This document shows positions 11,499 to 22,892 of a DNA stretch of 64,000 nucleotides, piece by piece. The stretch is from positions 1 to 64,000 of the forward strand of contig JBCFYV010000887.1 of NCBI GenBank assembly GCA_039000515.1, in the 5' to 3' direction. Within the stretch, counting starts at the first letter, position 1; each line of letters begins with the position of its first letter. Position numbers and translations under genes: made by a program. The notes beneath the pieces were generated by a model. That model was not told the DNA's origin. It searched no databases and was given only the letters and a program-made list of their open reading frames with translations. The stretch comes from Timema cristinae. Taxonomy: Eukaryota > Arthropoda > Insecta > Phasmatodea > Timematidae.

Positions 11499-11898
11499 GT
11501 CACTTTTATAAAGTGGCTCATCTGGATTTTATCTCATATCGAGACCTTTTTAACATTTTAGTATACTTTAATGTGTTTGTCTTGTCGTTTTATCCATTTT
11601 AACAAACTTTAATAAAATAATTATTTTAACATGTTAGTTTTGTCTTTTTAACTAATATATTGTTTTAATATGTTTGTTTTGTTTTTTATTAGAGTGATAC
11701 ACCTGTGGTTTTTTTTAGCAGGTGTTTCACTCAATTGTACTTTGAGCCCATTTGAGCACTCCTATGGAGTGTCTCAGGTGGTGAATGATTATATCTCTCC
11801 CCTATCGGGATTTTATTATATTTTAAATATATTTCAAGGCCCTAATGACCTCGATGTGTCGATGGGCCTCTAAACCACAATAATAACAATAATAATAA
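11499..11898 (+). other. LINE 3' UTR and AAT/TAA tail
   Basis: AT-rich non-coding end of the young LINE, finishing in a GGGCCTCTAAACC block and a short run of AAT/TAA triplets. A TAA-type tail rather than poly(A) is typical of the I group. Confidence 0.85.
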
Positions 11899-12310
11899 TT
11901 TATTTGATTTTAAACGAACTTGGATTCCCCACATTAAATACCTGAAAGCAAGGTGTGTTAAAGCACTGAATTTACTTAACTAGTTAGCGGTCGATCTTGG
12001 GGTGCTGATAGGGAAACCTTGATGCGCCTTGGTGATATCAAAACTAGACTATGGCAGTTTTGTGTATGGCTCAGCTAGACTCTCGGTGTTAAAGATGCTA
12101 GATAGTGTCCACCAAGCTGACATTCGACTGGCTACTGGTGCTTTTTGTACCAGTCCAGTCATCAGCATCTGTGCCGATGTAGTGAGCCCTCTTTTTATTA
12201 CCGGTGGTCCTATCTTCTGGCATCTTTAAATCTAAGCTGCATTGCATGCCAAGGCATGTTGCTTACCATCCTCTGTTCCATCTCCCTCAACCGCACTCCC
12301 TGTAGGGCCT
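11899..12310 (+). pseudogene. Old I-like LINE ORF2 fragment, right part
   Basis: This resumes exactly where 5,553 stopped, beginning with the duplicated 14-bp target word. It encodes a decayed RT thumb/connector: KLDYGSFVYGSARLS, VLKMLDSVHQADIRLATGAF and the degraded serine/cysteine-rich segment that follows. There are small deletions and several stops. Similarity to the young copy fades at about 12,310. Confidence 0.9.
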
Positions 12311-13199
12311 GCAATGTAGCGTTTGCGCTCTAACAAGCCAACACACTGAGCTAGTCGCAGAGTTACATGAAATAGAAATAGTCACCAGGGACCTTTATTG
12401 ATCTGTTCTCAGCCAACTAAACCCCCGTCTCTGCAGGATTCTTAAATAAAGATTTAACAGGAAAACTAGTATAAGTTAGATAGGGTCTTGACATGAACAA
12501 AGCGAGGATAGCAACAACTATGGCCCAACGGCTAGTTTGTTAGAGACGTATATAAACATGGAATATTTGATATACAATATGATGTATAGGATATAATGGT
12601 AACATAAATTATCCGATATAGCTAACAAAACAATGATCCTCATATTCGTAGAAATATAACAGGATAAAATAAATTCTTATAAAGAGTAAATCTCTAACTA
12701 TTCCCTCGCAGTTGAAGTTAATATATAGATAACCACATATTCAAGATATTCCTTACAACACCTTGCCCGCTAATTTCAGATACAACTTGTTTGTCAGGCA
12801 GCTCTGATAGTTCAGTGGTCTAATTATTCACCTAAGGCTCCGCCACAATATTGTTGATACCTAGCTGCCGAGTAAGTTTAAGTTATAAATAAAAAGAGAT
12901 AGAAACCATCAAACAATCAAGACTCTCAGTCATGAATATACGTAAGTTTCAATAAACAAATAAACTAACACCTAATTTACCCCAAAATAATGGTAACATA
13001 ATAACAATAGATTAAAACCATCTGACTACTAACACTAATAGTAATAAATATATCTAAGTTCCAAAAATAAACCAACACCTAATTGATCCGAAAAGATTGG
13101 TTACATCTTAACCATAATTAGAACCCTAACCTGAATCTTAGCCGAACATAGTCTAAGTTTAATTCCCATATTTTACAATAACTTACATTTTTAATCAGT
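12311..13199. other. No gene seen; AT-rich repeat-like sequence
   Basis: No coding or RNA gene could be supported. The base texture resembles 1,430-2,500, but I found no clear alignment between them. Confidence 0.4.
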
Positions 13200-13620
13200 C
13201 CTAGAGACCTACATGACATCAAAGAGTGCCTTTCATTGTTGGGCACTCGCTTATATTCGGTTCGGATTAGTGGGGGGAAGGAGGGATGGAAGAGATGACA
13301 TAATGAAGCAGTCACAAATATCCAATCACTTCGCCGACGTCTTCTGCGGCGCCTGCGCACAACGCCGTAGAGACACTGAACCAAGGGGGTGGGGGTGACG
13401 TCTGGCACACGAGGAACTAGAGATCCACTTAAATTCACCATAACGCGCATGCGCGCTTTACATCGATTGCTTTAGTCAGGTGAAACAATTGAATCAAACG
13501 CCGACCTTCCAGACAGAGTTTTTGTATTGAACCCGAACAAAGTCGTTCTGTGGCGCGATTTCTGTCAACATACGAGATCCCTGCTTGTCTGTCGAATAGG
13601 GTGAGTAAAAAAGATGTTCT
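13200..13620. promoter_or_regulatory. CpG-rich promoter-like patch, possibly bidirectional
   Basis: This patch is strikingly richer in G+C and CpG than its surroundings. It contains a perfect GCGCATGCGC palindrome at 13,445-13,454, which matches the core of the NRF-1 site known from animal promoters. On the + strand a strong splice-donor-like GTGAGTAA starts at 13,601, which would fit a non-coding first exon. On the minus strand CCGAATATAAGC at about 13,249-13,260 is TATA-like, with a GTAAGT-like donor further along. No downstream coding exon could be linked. It may serve an unseen gene, or be the promoter of a decayed LTR element. Confidence 0.4.
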
Positions 13621-13639
13621 TGGTGATGGGCTAGTCTCT

Positions 13640-14690
13640 ATCCACAGTACACCCCCACTCGTAACAGAAAAAAATAACCGGTTGGAACGTTAATAAATTC
13701 ATAATTAGCTTTTCACAGTAATTAATATTCTGGAAAAGGGGTGGGGGAGGGGGTACTTGCTTTATGTTACCATGTAAAACCAATAAATGTGGGTAGCGCT
13801 GCTGCCAAAATAATGCATAGCGTGGTTAAATCTTTAACAGCTAAAAAAAAATGACGCCTATATATTAATGTGAGCAAACATAATTAACTAAGAATGTAAC
13901 AAATAATTGATTTTATCTGGAAGGGAACAAACAAGTAAAATTAATTTAGGAGGCCGCCTCCCTTCCCCCAGTCACTCCTTCCCAGCAGTCAAGAAATAAT
14001 TTAAGGCCTGAAGGCCTTCTCTAAATCCAGCCTTGGGCGTAACTAGGCAAATTCTTCTGCAGTCGTGTGGAGGTATAGCATACCGCGCAGGCTGAGCCAT
14101 TAAGTTACTATCTTTATATCCTAATGTAGTGTACATTATATGTTTTTTTGCTTTTATTCTTAGTTATTTTTAAATAAATGTTTGTGCCAATATGAATGAA
14201 ACACAGTGTGTGCTCTCTCTAACTTTCACATTTAATCATACCTTTTTTCTCTGTTGGAATGTATTTTTAAGCTCCTTGATTAAAATGTTGCTTATTTGGG
14301 TTGGCCACTCAATTGGGCCAGAGTGATCTAGTTCCGAAGTGTCTCACTTAACAAGAATTCACTGTATCTCAAGTCACATGGGCAGTTGTTGTCGTATTAA
14401 GGGCATTAGTACCACTAGCAACTCTAGAGCTTCGCATGGATACATGACTTCAGCTTTATTATGGTAGTGTACGTCAAGCAGCCTTGTTGTGTCGGCACAG
14501 AAGCACAGACGTAAGCTGATACTCCTTGGGTCAACTGTTTGAACTTAGTGTTTGATAATTTCGTTGGCTGGTCAGTGATGAAGTATCCGAGTAGCAAGGG
14601 CCGGGAAGTGTTGATTAGCTTGCAAAAAGAGCAATCCATTCATTCTTCGGTTACATTTCTGGCTGGATATCCGTCATTTACGTCCGTAGT
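13640..14690. other. No gene seen
   Basis: AT-rich sequence with a few G-rich runs. No coding motifs were recognised. Confidence 0.45.
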
Positions 14691-14694
14691 TGGT

Positions 14695-15112
14695 CTCGTT
14701 TGTTCCATTTTGATAAACCCAAAAATGATATGCTTATTATATTGGGGGAATCTTTACGGTAGACCCCCCCCCCCCATACATTTGGAAAATTGACATTTTC
14801 ATTGTTTCATTGTTTGTTCCGAATTGTTCCGCAAAAAGTTTCGTTTGCTGTGTATTTGTTCTTGCACAAATAGGACGTAAATTTGACACTTTCTTTACTC
14901 ATGAGGGCCAACTTCATGGAAACATCTCCCCCCCCCTCCCCCCCCACACACTTTTGAAAATTCAAAGCGTTTTGATTGCAATCGTTTGTTCCTCGCTTGT
15001 TCCGGATTGTTAGACACATGTTTTTGCTTGTTCTGTTTTGAAAAACCCACAAATAGTATGTTTACATTGGGGGAAGAGGGGCCAACTTCATGGTAGCCCA
15101 TTCTGGTTTGAA
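14695..15112 (-). repeat. Satellite-like monomers, left inverted arm
   Basis: Two to three diverged monomers share an ordered set of words (on the minus strand): GGCCAACTTCATGG, a C-rich run, GATTGCAATCGTTTGTTC, TTCCGGATTGTT, TTTGATAAACCCACAAATGATATG. The same set occurs in opposite orientation at 16,590-17,700, so the two arrays form a large imperfect inverted repeat. Spurious open frames arise from the repeats. Confidence 0.75.
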
Positions 15113-16589
15113 TAAGATCGAGGCACTTATGTTAAATTAGTATATTTTTAAATGATATCAATATTTTATAATCCATAAATACTCAAACCTATTGTTTTTA
15201 ATCAAATAGTTGTATGAATGATAAGATAATGTTGAAAATGAACTATGTATCCTATTTGTTTGTCATGTTTGTAAAATCTACATAAACAATTAGACGCTGA
15301 AATTAAACGATGGGATGGGATTTTTTTTTAAACTAAATTTTTGTAAATCAATATTATATTTACCAGAATGCAAGAGTTTAGCTGTTAAAAGACTTTATTG
15401 CATAGCTATTTTTTATTTTCCATTTGTAAAGGCACGTGTTTGATATAGTTATGTGCATTCATTTCGATTTTTTGTTTAATTTCTTAGTTTGGTTTTTTTG
15501 GCAAATTTTTAGCAATTTTTTAGAATTTCAGGCTATTATATAGATATTTTTAATCACTTTTTTTGGAAATTTATTCTAGGTCCTGTTAGTAAACTTTGAT
15601 TTGAAAAAATAATTTTTACTGTCGAGGAGTTTCTTAGTCTTTTTTGTAAGTGTCAGTTGGAATAATTGACATTTCCTTCCAATCATGTCTCTTTGTGGTC
15701 AAAGGTACTATTTACTACATCATAACAGTAATAGTAGCAAACAAAAGGAGGGTGCGATGTCAATACTTTAGGATAACCTAGCTATGAGCTCTCTTGAGGG
15801 GGTGAGGGAAGGAGGGTATCTTTCGGTAATTTCACAACAGCCCAATTAGACGAAACCAATATTTTGAAGCTTAGGAGGAAGTAAGGCCTAAAAAAAAAAA
15901 AAACTTTTCTTTACTATGAGTTTTATGGCATGCAATAAGTTGAATGCGTATAACCCGAAAGGGTAGTAAGACGCGGTGCTAATAATAATAATAATAATAA
16001 TAATAATAAGTTGAAGACCAAGTTTTTGTATTTCTGACTTGCTCCGCCATTTTGTTGCTTTTTTGTGCATAGTGAGCGAATAAATGGGACATTCTTATAC
16101 AGGTCACACATACAAAAGGCCATCATCTCTAGTGACACTAGTTTATTTAGCGTTTGTAAGAGATCTAAGAACTAACAAACTAAAATATAATGCACAATAA
16201 TCTGGAACAAACTAATAAAGTTTTAAAATAAAAAATACAAATTTTGTTATATTTTATCCAGTTGAGGTGAGGAAACGGAGCTTAGCATAGTGATAAAAAT
16301 ATAGTAACTTTAAAACTATCAACATGAAATAAACACATTTTTAAAAGAAATTCAGAACGAAATAAAGATAAACATGTTAAGGAACTCAAACAAAATAAAA
16401 ACAAACTTTAAACAAAAAATGTTCAAGTTTTGAAATAATGTGAGAGAGCTACTACTAGAAAAAATTATCGAGGCTTTACAAAAGGAATAAATGGAAATCT
16501 TCGCAAAAAGAAATTTAAAACTAACCAAGTACGTATTATTGTTTGCAAAGATAAAATACTATTTTTAAAAGTTGTATGTGTTCATGTGG
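15113..16589. other. Spacer between inverted arrays, no gene seen
   Basis: AT-rich sequence with no convincing coding content. It contains one truncated SINE tail at 15,945-16,004. If the two arrays are arms of one foldback transposon, this would be its interior, but no transposase was recognised. Confidence 0.5.
15945..16004 (+). mobile_element. 5'-truncated SINE-1 tail (60 bp)
   Basis: Only the conserved 3' hairpin, the GACGCGGTGC block and the TAA tail are present. A perfect 11-bp duplication AATAAGTTGAA flanks it at 15,934-15,944 and 16,005-16,015, which proves insertion. Confidence 0.9.
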
Positions 16590-17700
16590 AGAATATGGTT
16601 GCCATAGAGCGTCAATCTACGCTCCTAGTGTAAATAAATCTTGTGTTGTCCTGTCAAAACGAAATGTGCGTTTTTTCAGGAACCTTCCGGAACAAACGAA
16701 GAACAAATTATTGCAATCATAAAAATATGGATTTTTAAAAGATGGTGGAAGGGGGTCAACTTCATTGACGTGCAATGTAAACATACAATTTATGGGCGTA
16801 TAAAGACATATCAAACTATTTTTTCCTGAACAATCCGGAACAAACGAAGAACAAAAATTGCAATCATAAAATTTATTTTTTAAATGTTTTTAGGGGGAAA
16901 AGATGGTGAGGCAGCTTCGTGGAGATACAAAGTAAACATATCATTTGTGAGCGTATCAAAACGGAAAAACGGATTTTTTTTTTTCCGGAACAATCCGGAA
17001 CTAACGAAGGAAACAGTATTGTAATCATAAAAAAAAAATTGTTTTTAAAAAAGGAGAAGGGTGAATTCATGAATGTCAAATGTAAAGTATAGCTAATTTT
17101 GGGGACGTATCAAAAGGTAAATAATTTTTTTTTAACAATCCGAAATAAATGATCGCAACCATAAAAATTTCATTTATCAAAAGTGAGGGGAAGATATCGC
17201 ATAGTTGGCACTACCAATGTAAACATACCATTTGTGGGCCTATCAAAACGGACAAACGAAATTTTTGCTGGACAATCCGAAACAAGCGAATGCAATAGTA
17301 AATACATGAATTTTTCAAAGTGGAGGGGCTACCGTAAAGTTGGCCCCTCACGAGTAAGCAAAGTGTCACAAGTTCATGTCCCATTTGTGCAAGAACAAAT
17401 GCAGAACAAACGAGCCTTTTTGCGGTATAATCCGGAAACAAACGATCGGAAAACATAAAAATGTGATTTTTTCAAAGTGTGTGTGGAGGGGTGCAGAGGC
17501 GAGGGGGGGGGGGACCGGGGGGGTGTTACCGTGAAGTTGGCCCCACCAATGTAGACATATCATTTGTGGGCCTATCAAAACAGAACAAACGAAAATATAT
17601 GTGGAACAATCTGCAACAAGCGAAAAACAAACGATTGCAATAAAAAAAACTTGAATTTTTAAATTTGGGGAGAGGGCAACTTCGCGGACGTGTTTTTTTT
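16590..17700 (+). repeat. Satellite-like monomers, right inverted arm
   Basis: About six diverged monomers of roughly 150-220 bp each carry the words ATGTAAACATA-CATTTGTGGGCCTATCAAAACGG, ACAATCCGGAACAAACGAAG, TTGCAATCATAAAAAT and a G-rich run before GTTGGCCCC. Orientation is opposite to the array at 14,695-15,112. Length variation is concentrated in the homopolymer runs. Confidence 0.75.
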
Positions 17701-19173
17701 TTACAGTTGGTACCTACCCATGGTACAAATTGTGGGATTATTTAAGAAAATGTTAAATATCTATCCATGATTCCTGTTATATTATTTTTGACGGAGGTAT
17801 CGTTTTAATCAATAATCTAGGTATGTCATCGTCACTTTCCTATACAACTCAAAATTCTTAATTTTCTATTGAACTAATCTCACAACTATCATCTTCTTCA
17901 GAGCTTTGGAATTCTGAATCGGTATTAGGGCCTAAATTATCATTTTGAAATGTATATTATTTATTCTAATAAAAACCAGGCCAATATTGATTTTTCATTA
18001 GAGATATAGCGTATTATAAAGATAAATATGTTTTATACAACAAATATAAGCTGTATAATATATATATACACACACACCAGAGAGAGAGAGAGAGAGAGAG
18101 AGAAAATTGAACAAAACTGATGATTACGTTGTTCATTTGTTCAAGTCATGTGACATATAATAATATATTATTTCAAAGTGAGCATATATTATATAAAGCC
18201 AAACTTCGATAAGGACTTGAATCGGTTGGTGAATCAGGTAGAAAATATGTATTCAAAAAATTACTAGGAACTTGCAGCAATAAACTCGAGTTTACAATAA
18301 AAAGGTGGGTTTATTACTAATTTACTAGACAAATAAAATATATATATAATTTTTTACAAATTTTCAGGGGGCTTTCCACATGTGTTCTCTTTCTATAGTT
18401 TTCCAATCCACTCTCCAAGTAAATAGGGTGCATTTAATATAAAATTGTGTTTCCTTCTCCTTGCACCCCAGAATAACTCAAACCTCAAAACTAATCACTA
18501 AATAATTCAAAGAGTCTAAAAACATTGGAGAGCGGTTATATATAAGTTACATCTTATTTGGATAAGAATACTTCAGTTATTTTGATTAAATTAATCCAAA
18601 TAAAAATCGTTCTCTCTCTCACACATAATTTTTTATGAGTCATATGTAATAAAATACATTCCTTAGTGAATGAAATAATTATTTTATTACATTATTTATT
18701 TGCGAAAGTATAATAAAAAAACCTGGTAGAAAGACAGTCGTTACAATAGTAAATGGCGGTTTTTCATTTGAAGTAAATTCAAAGTGCTCACACACTTGCA
18801 AATGCAAACATCAATTACTACTATAATATCATACTTGGGCCGAAAATTACTCTCTAAGTGAGTTCGAAATGCATAAATAATTAACACTATACCTTCCTAT
18901 ATTGTTTTGGTGCCCAACAGAATATCTCACTAATCATCATCATCATCATCTCACATCATCATTATAGACTACTTATATAGGAGCTACAACGTTTAACTTG
19001 ACCTAATTATACCCTTATAGGTGGAATTAACAGAGAAATTCTAAATATTCCAATAGAATTTCAAAATTTAAGCCATATAAAATGCTGGAAAAATTGCAAG
19101 CTTAAACGTAGATTCTTGCATTCACACAATTTTTAAGGCGATAAATAATCTATTTCTTATCAAGCATATTTTC
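17701..19173. other. No gene seen; microsatellites
   Basis: This holds a compound TA/CA/GA microsatellite at 18,058-18,104 and a short ATC run at about 18,935-18,965. A short acidic open stretch on the minus strand near 17,800-17,930 (readable words EFQSSEEDD and ESDDDIPR) recalls the acidic N-terminus of piggyBac-like transposases. It is too short to call. Confidence 0.45.
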
Positions 19174-19185
19174 AAGAGGCCACTC

Positions 19186-19450
19186 GGTGACCTGGTGGTC
19201 TAGGGGTAAGGTGTCAGACTTCAGTGCTGGCGGCCGGGGTTCAATCCTCGGTCCCGGCACAGATTTATCTGATTACCAAACCCTTCCTTCACCTCTGACA
19301 AGACATCTTGTGAATGTGGGGAATTCCAGGTCTCCACCGTGGTTCGGATTCCTTGTTAAACTGTAGGTCCTTCATTTCATCTCACAATCACCCTACCATT
19401 ACACATTAGCGTAAGTGCGTATAACCCGAATGGGTAGTAAGACGCGGTGC

Positions 19451-19482
<32 letters not shown>

Positions 19483-19496
19483 GTAATAATAATAAT
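19186..19496 (+). mobile_element. Full-length SINE-1 copy
   Basis: This tRNA-derived SINE has an A-box-like TGGTCTAGGGGTAAGG and a B-box GGTTCAATCCTC near 19,239, the two internal promoter elements of RNA polymerase III. An unrelated body follows, then a conserved 3' end with the ACCCG/CGGGT-type hairpin and an extended AAT/TAA tail. A perfect 12-bp duplication AAGAGGCCACTC flanks it at 19,174-19,185 and 19,497-19,508. A near-identical copy lies at 29,973-30,249. Confidence 0.95.
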
Positions 19497-19839
19497 AAGA
19501 GGCCACTCAATTAACAGTTTGACAGTTGTGGGAGAGAACGTAAGAAAATACAGGCTATAAATGTGATATATTCGTAGTATCATAGCCCGACACGTTAGAT
19601 CAGTCACTAGTGGGATGGTCTACAGTGCAAAGAGCTTCGGGATCGATTTCTGGTAGGGGCGTAGTATTTATTATTTGAACACTTCTCGGCCTTCTTCTGG
19701 ATGTTGTATATGTCTTAGAATTCAATAATTCTATTTAACTGTAGAAACTTGCCATATTCCTAAAATTATCAAATATTTGAACAATATAATCAGTTTAATT
19801 GTAACCACTTGACTTTTTGGGTTTGCTTCTTAAGATAAA

Positions 19840-19840
<1 letters not shown>

Positions 19841-19875
<35 letters not shown>
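19841..19875. repeat. TA microsatellite
   Basis: Uninterrupted alternating TA of about 35 bp. Confidence 0.95.
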
Positions 19876-19877
<2 letters not shown>

Positions 19878-20730
19878 TTTCATAATCACCATTTATGCCC
19901 ACATTATATTTACCTATAACCTAGGCCTAACTAATTTGAGGAAAATCGCCCATATGATTTAAAATGTAAATAATCACAAAATTTTAATGTTATAAAAATG
20001 TAATTAATCAATCAAATTTATCATGCAGATAATCCCATATGAACCAAGATCTAAGTCTGACTGACAGTATAAATATTCTACCTCTAATAAAAACATAAAT
20101 AATTTAATTGAAAATAATAATTGCAGTGTTCACTAAATTGAAGATTGTGAAATTATTTTTTCCATATGCATATTAATGTATTCAGAGTAATAAGTTTTGC
20201 CAATTTAAACTATATAAAATAATGCCTTTTTCTGCATTAATAATGACTTAATTTCTTAGCTTTTTGAACTAGTTTAAACACTATAAATTGCCTAAATTGA
20301 AATTTTTTCATGAAAAAGATTTTTTATACAATGGCTGTAAAAGTGTTTTTAAATGTTAAATATTTATTTCATCATTCTTGATATGAAATGTGTCGAAACC
20401 TTGGGCGATCGCTTACAGCCATTTATTGTTTACTAGATCGTATATTCTATGTTACTGATTCTGGAAACCCCTAACATATAAAACAAACATAAAGCCTATC
20501 TGCCTATATAATACATTATATTATGCCCGTACTCGGTTTCAAAGCTTGACGTTTTCCAGGTTGTGATGGAAGGAACCATTGTTTATTATTTTAATAATTA
20601 TATATATATTTATAGTGTGTTTACGGTTCACAGAGATCACAAATAAAACACAAATCTAAAAATTACTACAACATGTTTTAATAATGAAATAACCCTGATA
20701 GTGGTATAAATATTAATATCACTACAATAT

Positions 20731-20780
20731 GATTCTACCCGAACGGTTAGTAAGACGCGTTTCTAAATATTATTATTAAT
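20731..20780 (+). mobile_element. Decayed SINE tail
   Basis: ACCCGAACGGTTAGTAAGACGCG followed by an AAT/TTA-like tract matches the shared SINE 3' end with several changes. No target duplication was recognised. Confidence 0.7.
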
Positions 20781-21473
20781 ATGAGTCTAACTATTTTAAG
20801 AGACAACTTGTGAATGATCGTTCAAACAGAAATCTCGAATCTCGCAAGGACTGCAGATTACTTGTGTGTTTGTGATAATACAGCTGGTTTAACTGCTGTG
20901 GAGGCGGGCTATCAACCTTTCTTGTCGACTAAGCTACACTTCCCTACAAAGTTTTGATCCCGTCAGCGAACTTGGAATTTCATTGCATATTTTTATGTCA
21001 TACGTAAATCAAGTTATTCAGTAAAACTTTGCATATTTAAATATGAATATATTTTTAATCTTAAGTATACACATCAATACATCGCATGAATACTAATATT
21101 ATATATTTATAGATGAATTAGTATTAATAAACAATTGTTGAATTGTGTTGATTTTAAGGGAACTTTGACTATATTTATATAGAGTATGCTAATAACTACG
21201 GTAAAATCCCAGCTTTATCAAATAGGTATAGTATTAAAGATACTAAATTTTAATTTTCAAAATTTTATTTCAAAAAGTTTAGCCTAAAACTTGATTTGGA
21301 AAACGTAAAAATTGAAGTTTCTTACCCTCATAGCTCTTGAATAAAAATAGTTAAAAATAAATTATTGATGTTTAATATTTCATAGAATAAAACTCTTTCG
21401 AATGACGAAAAAAAAAATTTCTGTACATATGGCCTTAATGTATTGGTCTGTGAAAGGTCATTAGGTCTTAAGA

Positions 21474-22892
21474 CTGCTGGCCACACACCTGGTAAACAGA
21501 GGGAGTGTCGGGACTGCCACACACCTGGTAAACAGAGGGAGTGCCGGGGCTGTCACACACCTGGTAAACACAGAGAGTGCCGGGGCTGCCACACACCTGG
21601 TAAACACAGAGAGTGTCGGGACTGCCATACACCTGGTAAACACAGGGAGTGTCGGGACTGCCACACACCTGGTAAACACAGAGAGTGCCGGGGCTGCCAC
21701 ACACCTGGTAAACACAGAGAGTGCCGGGACTGCCATACACCTGGTAAACACAGGGGGTGTCGGGACTGCCATACACCTGGTAAACACAGGGAGTGTCGGG
21801 ACTGCCACACACCTGGTAAACACAGAGAGTGCCGGGGCTGCACACACAACTGGGTCAAACTACAGAGGAGTGTCGGGACTGCCATACACCTGGTAAACAC
21901 AGGAGTGCCGGGCTGCCACACACCTGGTAAAACAGGGGTCGAGGCTGCCACACACCTGGTAAACACAGAGGGGTGCCGGGCTGCCACACACCTGGTAAAC
22001 ACAGAGAGTGTCGAGGCTGCCACACACCTGGTAAACACAGGAGTGCGGGCTGCACACACTGTAAACACAGGGTGTGAGGCTGCCACACACCTGGTAAACA
22101 CAGAGAGTGCGGGACTGCCACACACCTGGTAAACACAGGTGTCGAGCTGCAACACTGTAACACAGAGAGTGCCGGGACTGCCACACACCTGGTAAACACA
22201 GGGTGTCGAGGCTGCCACACACCTGGTAAACACAGAGAGTGCGGGACTGCCACACACCTGGTAAACACAGGGGTGTCGGGCTGCCACACACCTGGTAAAC
22301 ACAGAGAGTGTCGGGGCTGCACACACCTGGTAAACACAGGGGGTGTCAGGCTGCCACACACCTGGTAAACAGAGGGAGTGTCGAGGCTGCCACACACCTG
22401 GTAAACACAGGGAGTGTCGAGGCTGCCACACACCTGGTAAACACAGGGAGTGCCGGGCTGCCACACACCTGGTAAACACAGGGAGTGTCGGGCTGCCACA
22501 CACCTGGTAAACACAGGGAGTGTCAGGCGCCACACACCTGGTAAACACAGGGTGTCGAGGTGCCACACACCTGGTAAACACAGAGGGGTGCACGGTCACG
22601 GGTGTCAGGCTGCCACACACCTGGTAAACAAGGGAGTGCGGACTGCCACAACCTGGTAAACACAGGGCGGATGCCACACACCTGGTAAACACAGGAGAGT
22701 GTCAGGGACTGCCACACTGGACCAGGTGGTAGGTGACCACACTGAATGAGGGTGTCGAGGTGTCACAACCTGGTAAACACAGGGGTGTCTGGGCTGCAAC
22801 ACACTGGTAAACACAAGGGGTGTCAGGGCTGCCACACACCTGGTAAACAGAGGGAGTGCCGGACTGCCACACACCTGGTAAACACAGGGCAT
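21474..22892. repeat. 36-bp minisatellite, about 39 copies
   Basis: The consensus unit contains CACACACCTGGTAAACACAG followed by GGAGTGTCGGGACTGC-like sequence. The first ten or so copies are regular. From about 21,840 onward single-base losses become frequent, and near 22,640-22,790 units are scrambled. Because 36 is a multiple of three, the regular part is open in several frames; the + frame reads CHTPGKHRECRD repeatedly. These frames lack start context and flanking coding sequence, so I regard them as repeat-driven. Each unit carries a CACCTG E-box-like word. Confidence 0.95.

Larger units (their letters stand above)
5554..11898 (+). mobile_element. Full-length I-like non-LTR retrotransposon
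   Basis: This 6,345-bp element has a 5' UTR of about 520 bp, ORF1 (6,072-7,784), an 18-bp spacer, ORF2 (7,803 to 11,498, broken twice), a 3' UTR of about 375 bp and a short AAT/TAA tail. EN, RT, RNase H and a C-terminal zinc motif are readable in that order, which fits the I group of LINEs and argues against Jockey or RTE. Perfect 14-bp flanking duplications and the complete 5' end point to a recent insertion. The target was an older copy of the same family (4,738-5,553 and 11,899-12,310). Related pieces lie at 36,575-37,640 and, in damaged form, at about 60,880-61,190. As written the element could not make a complete ORF2 protein. Confidence 0.95.
19509..21473. other. No gene seen; SINE debris and TA repeat
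   Basis: Around 19,585-19,660 there is a tRNA-like stretch (GGGATCGATTTCTGG resembles a B-box), probably an old SINE of another type. A TA microsatellite occupies 19,841-19,875, and a decayed SINE tail lies at 20,731-20,780. The rest is AT-rich without coding signal. Confidence 0.5.

Noticed and set aside
19186..19496. True tRNA gene in the SINE head
   Set aside because: A- and B-box-like words exist, but the cloverleaf is incomplete and the body, tail and target duplication define a SINE. The heads at 26,632, 47,703 and 49,543 were treated the same way.
21553..22692. 379-codon minus-strand frame and several 125-237-codon frames in the 36-bp array
   Set aside because: They are products of a 36-bp period on both strands, with no start context or flanking coding sequence.
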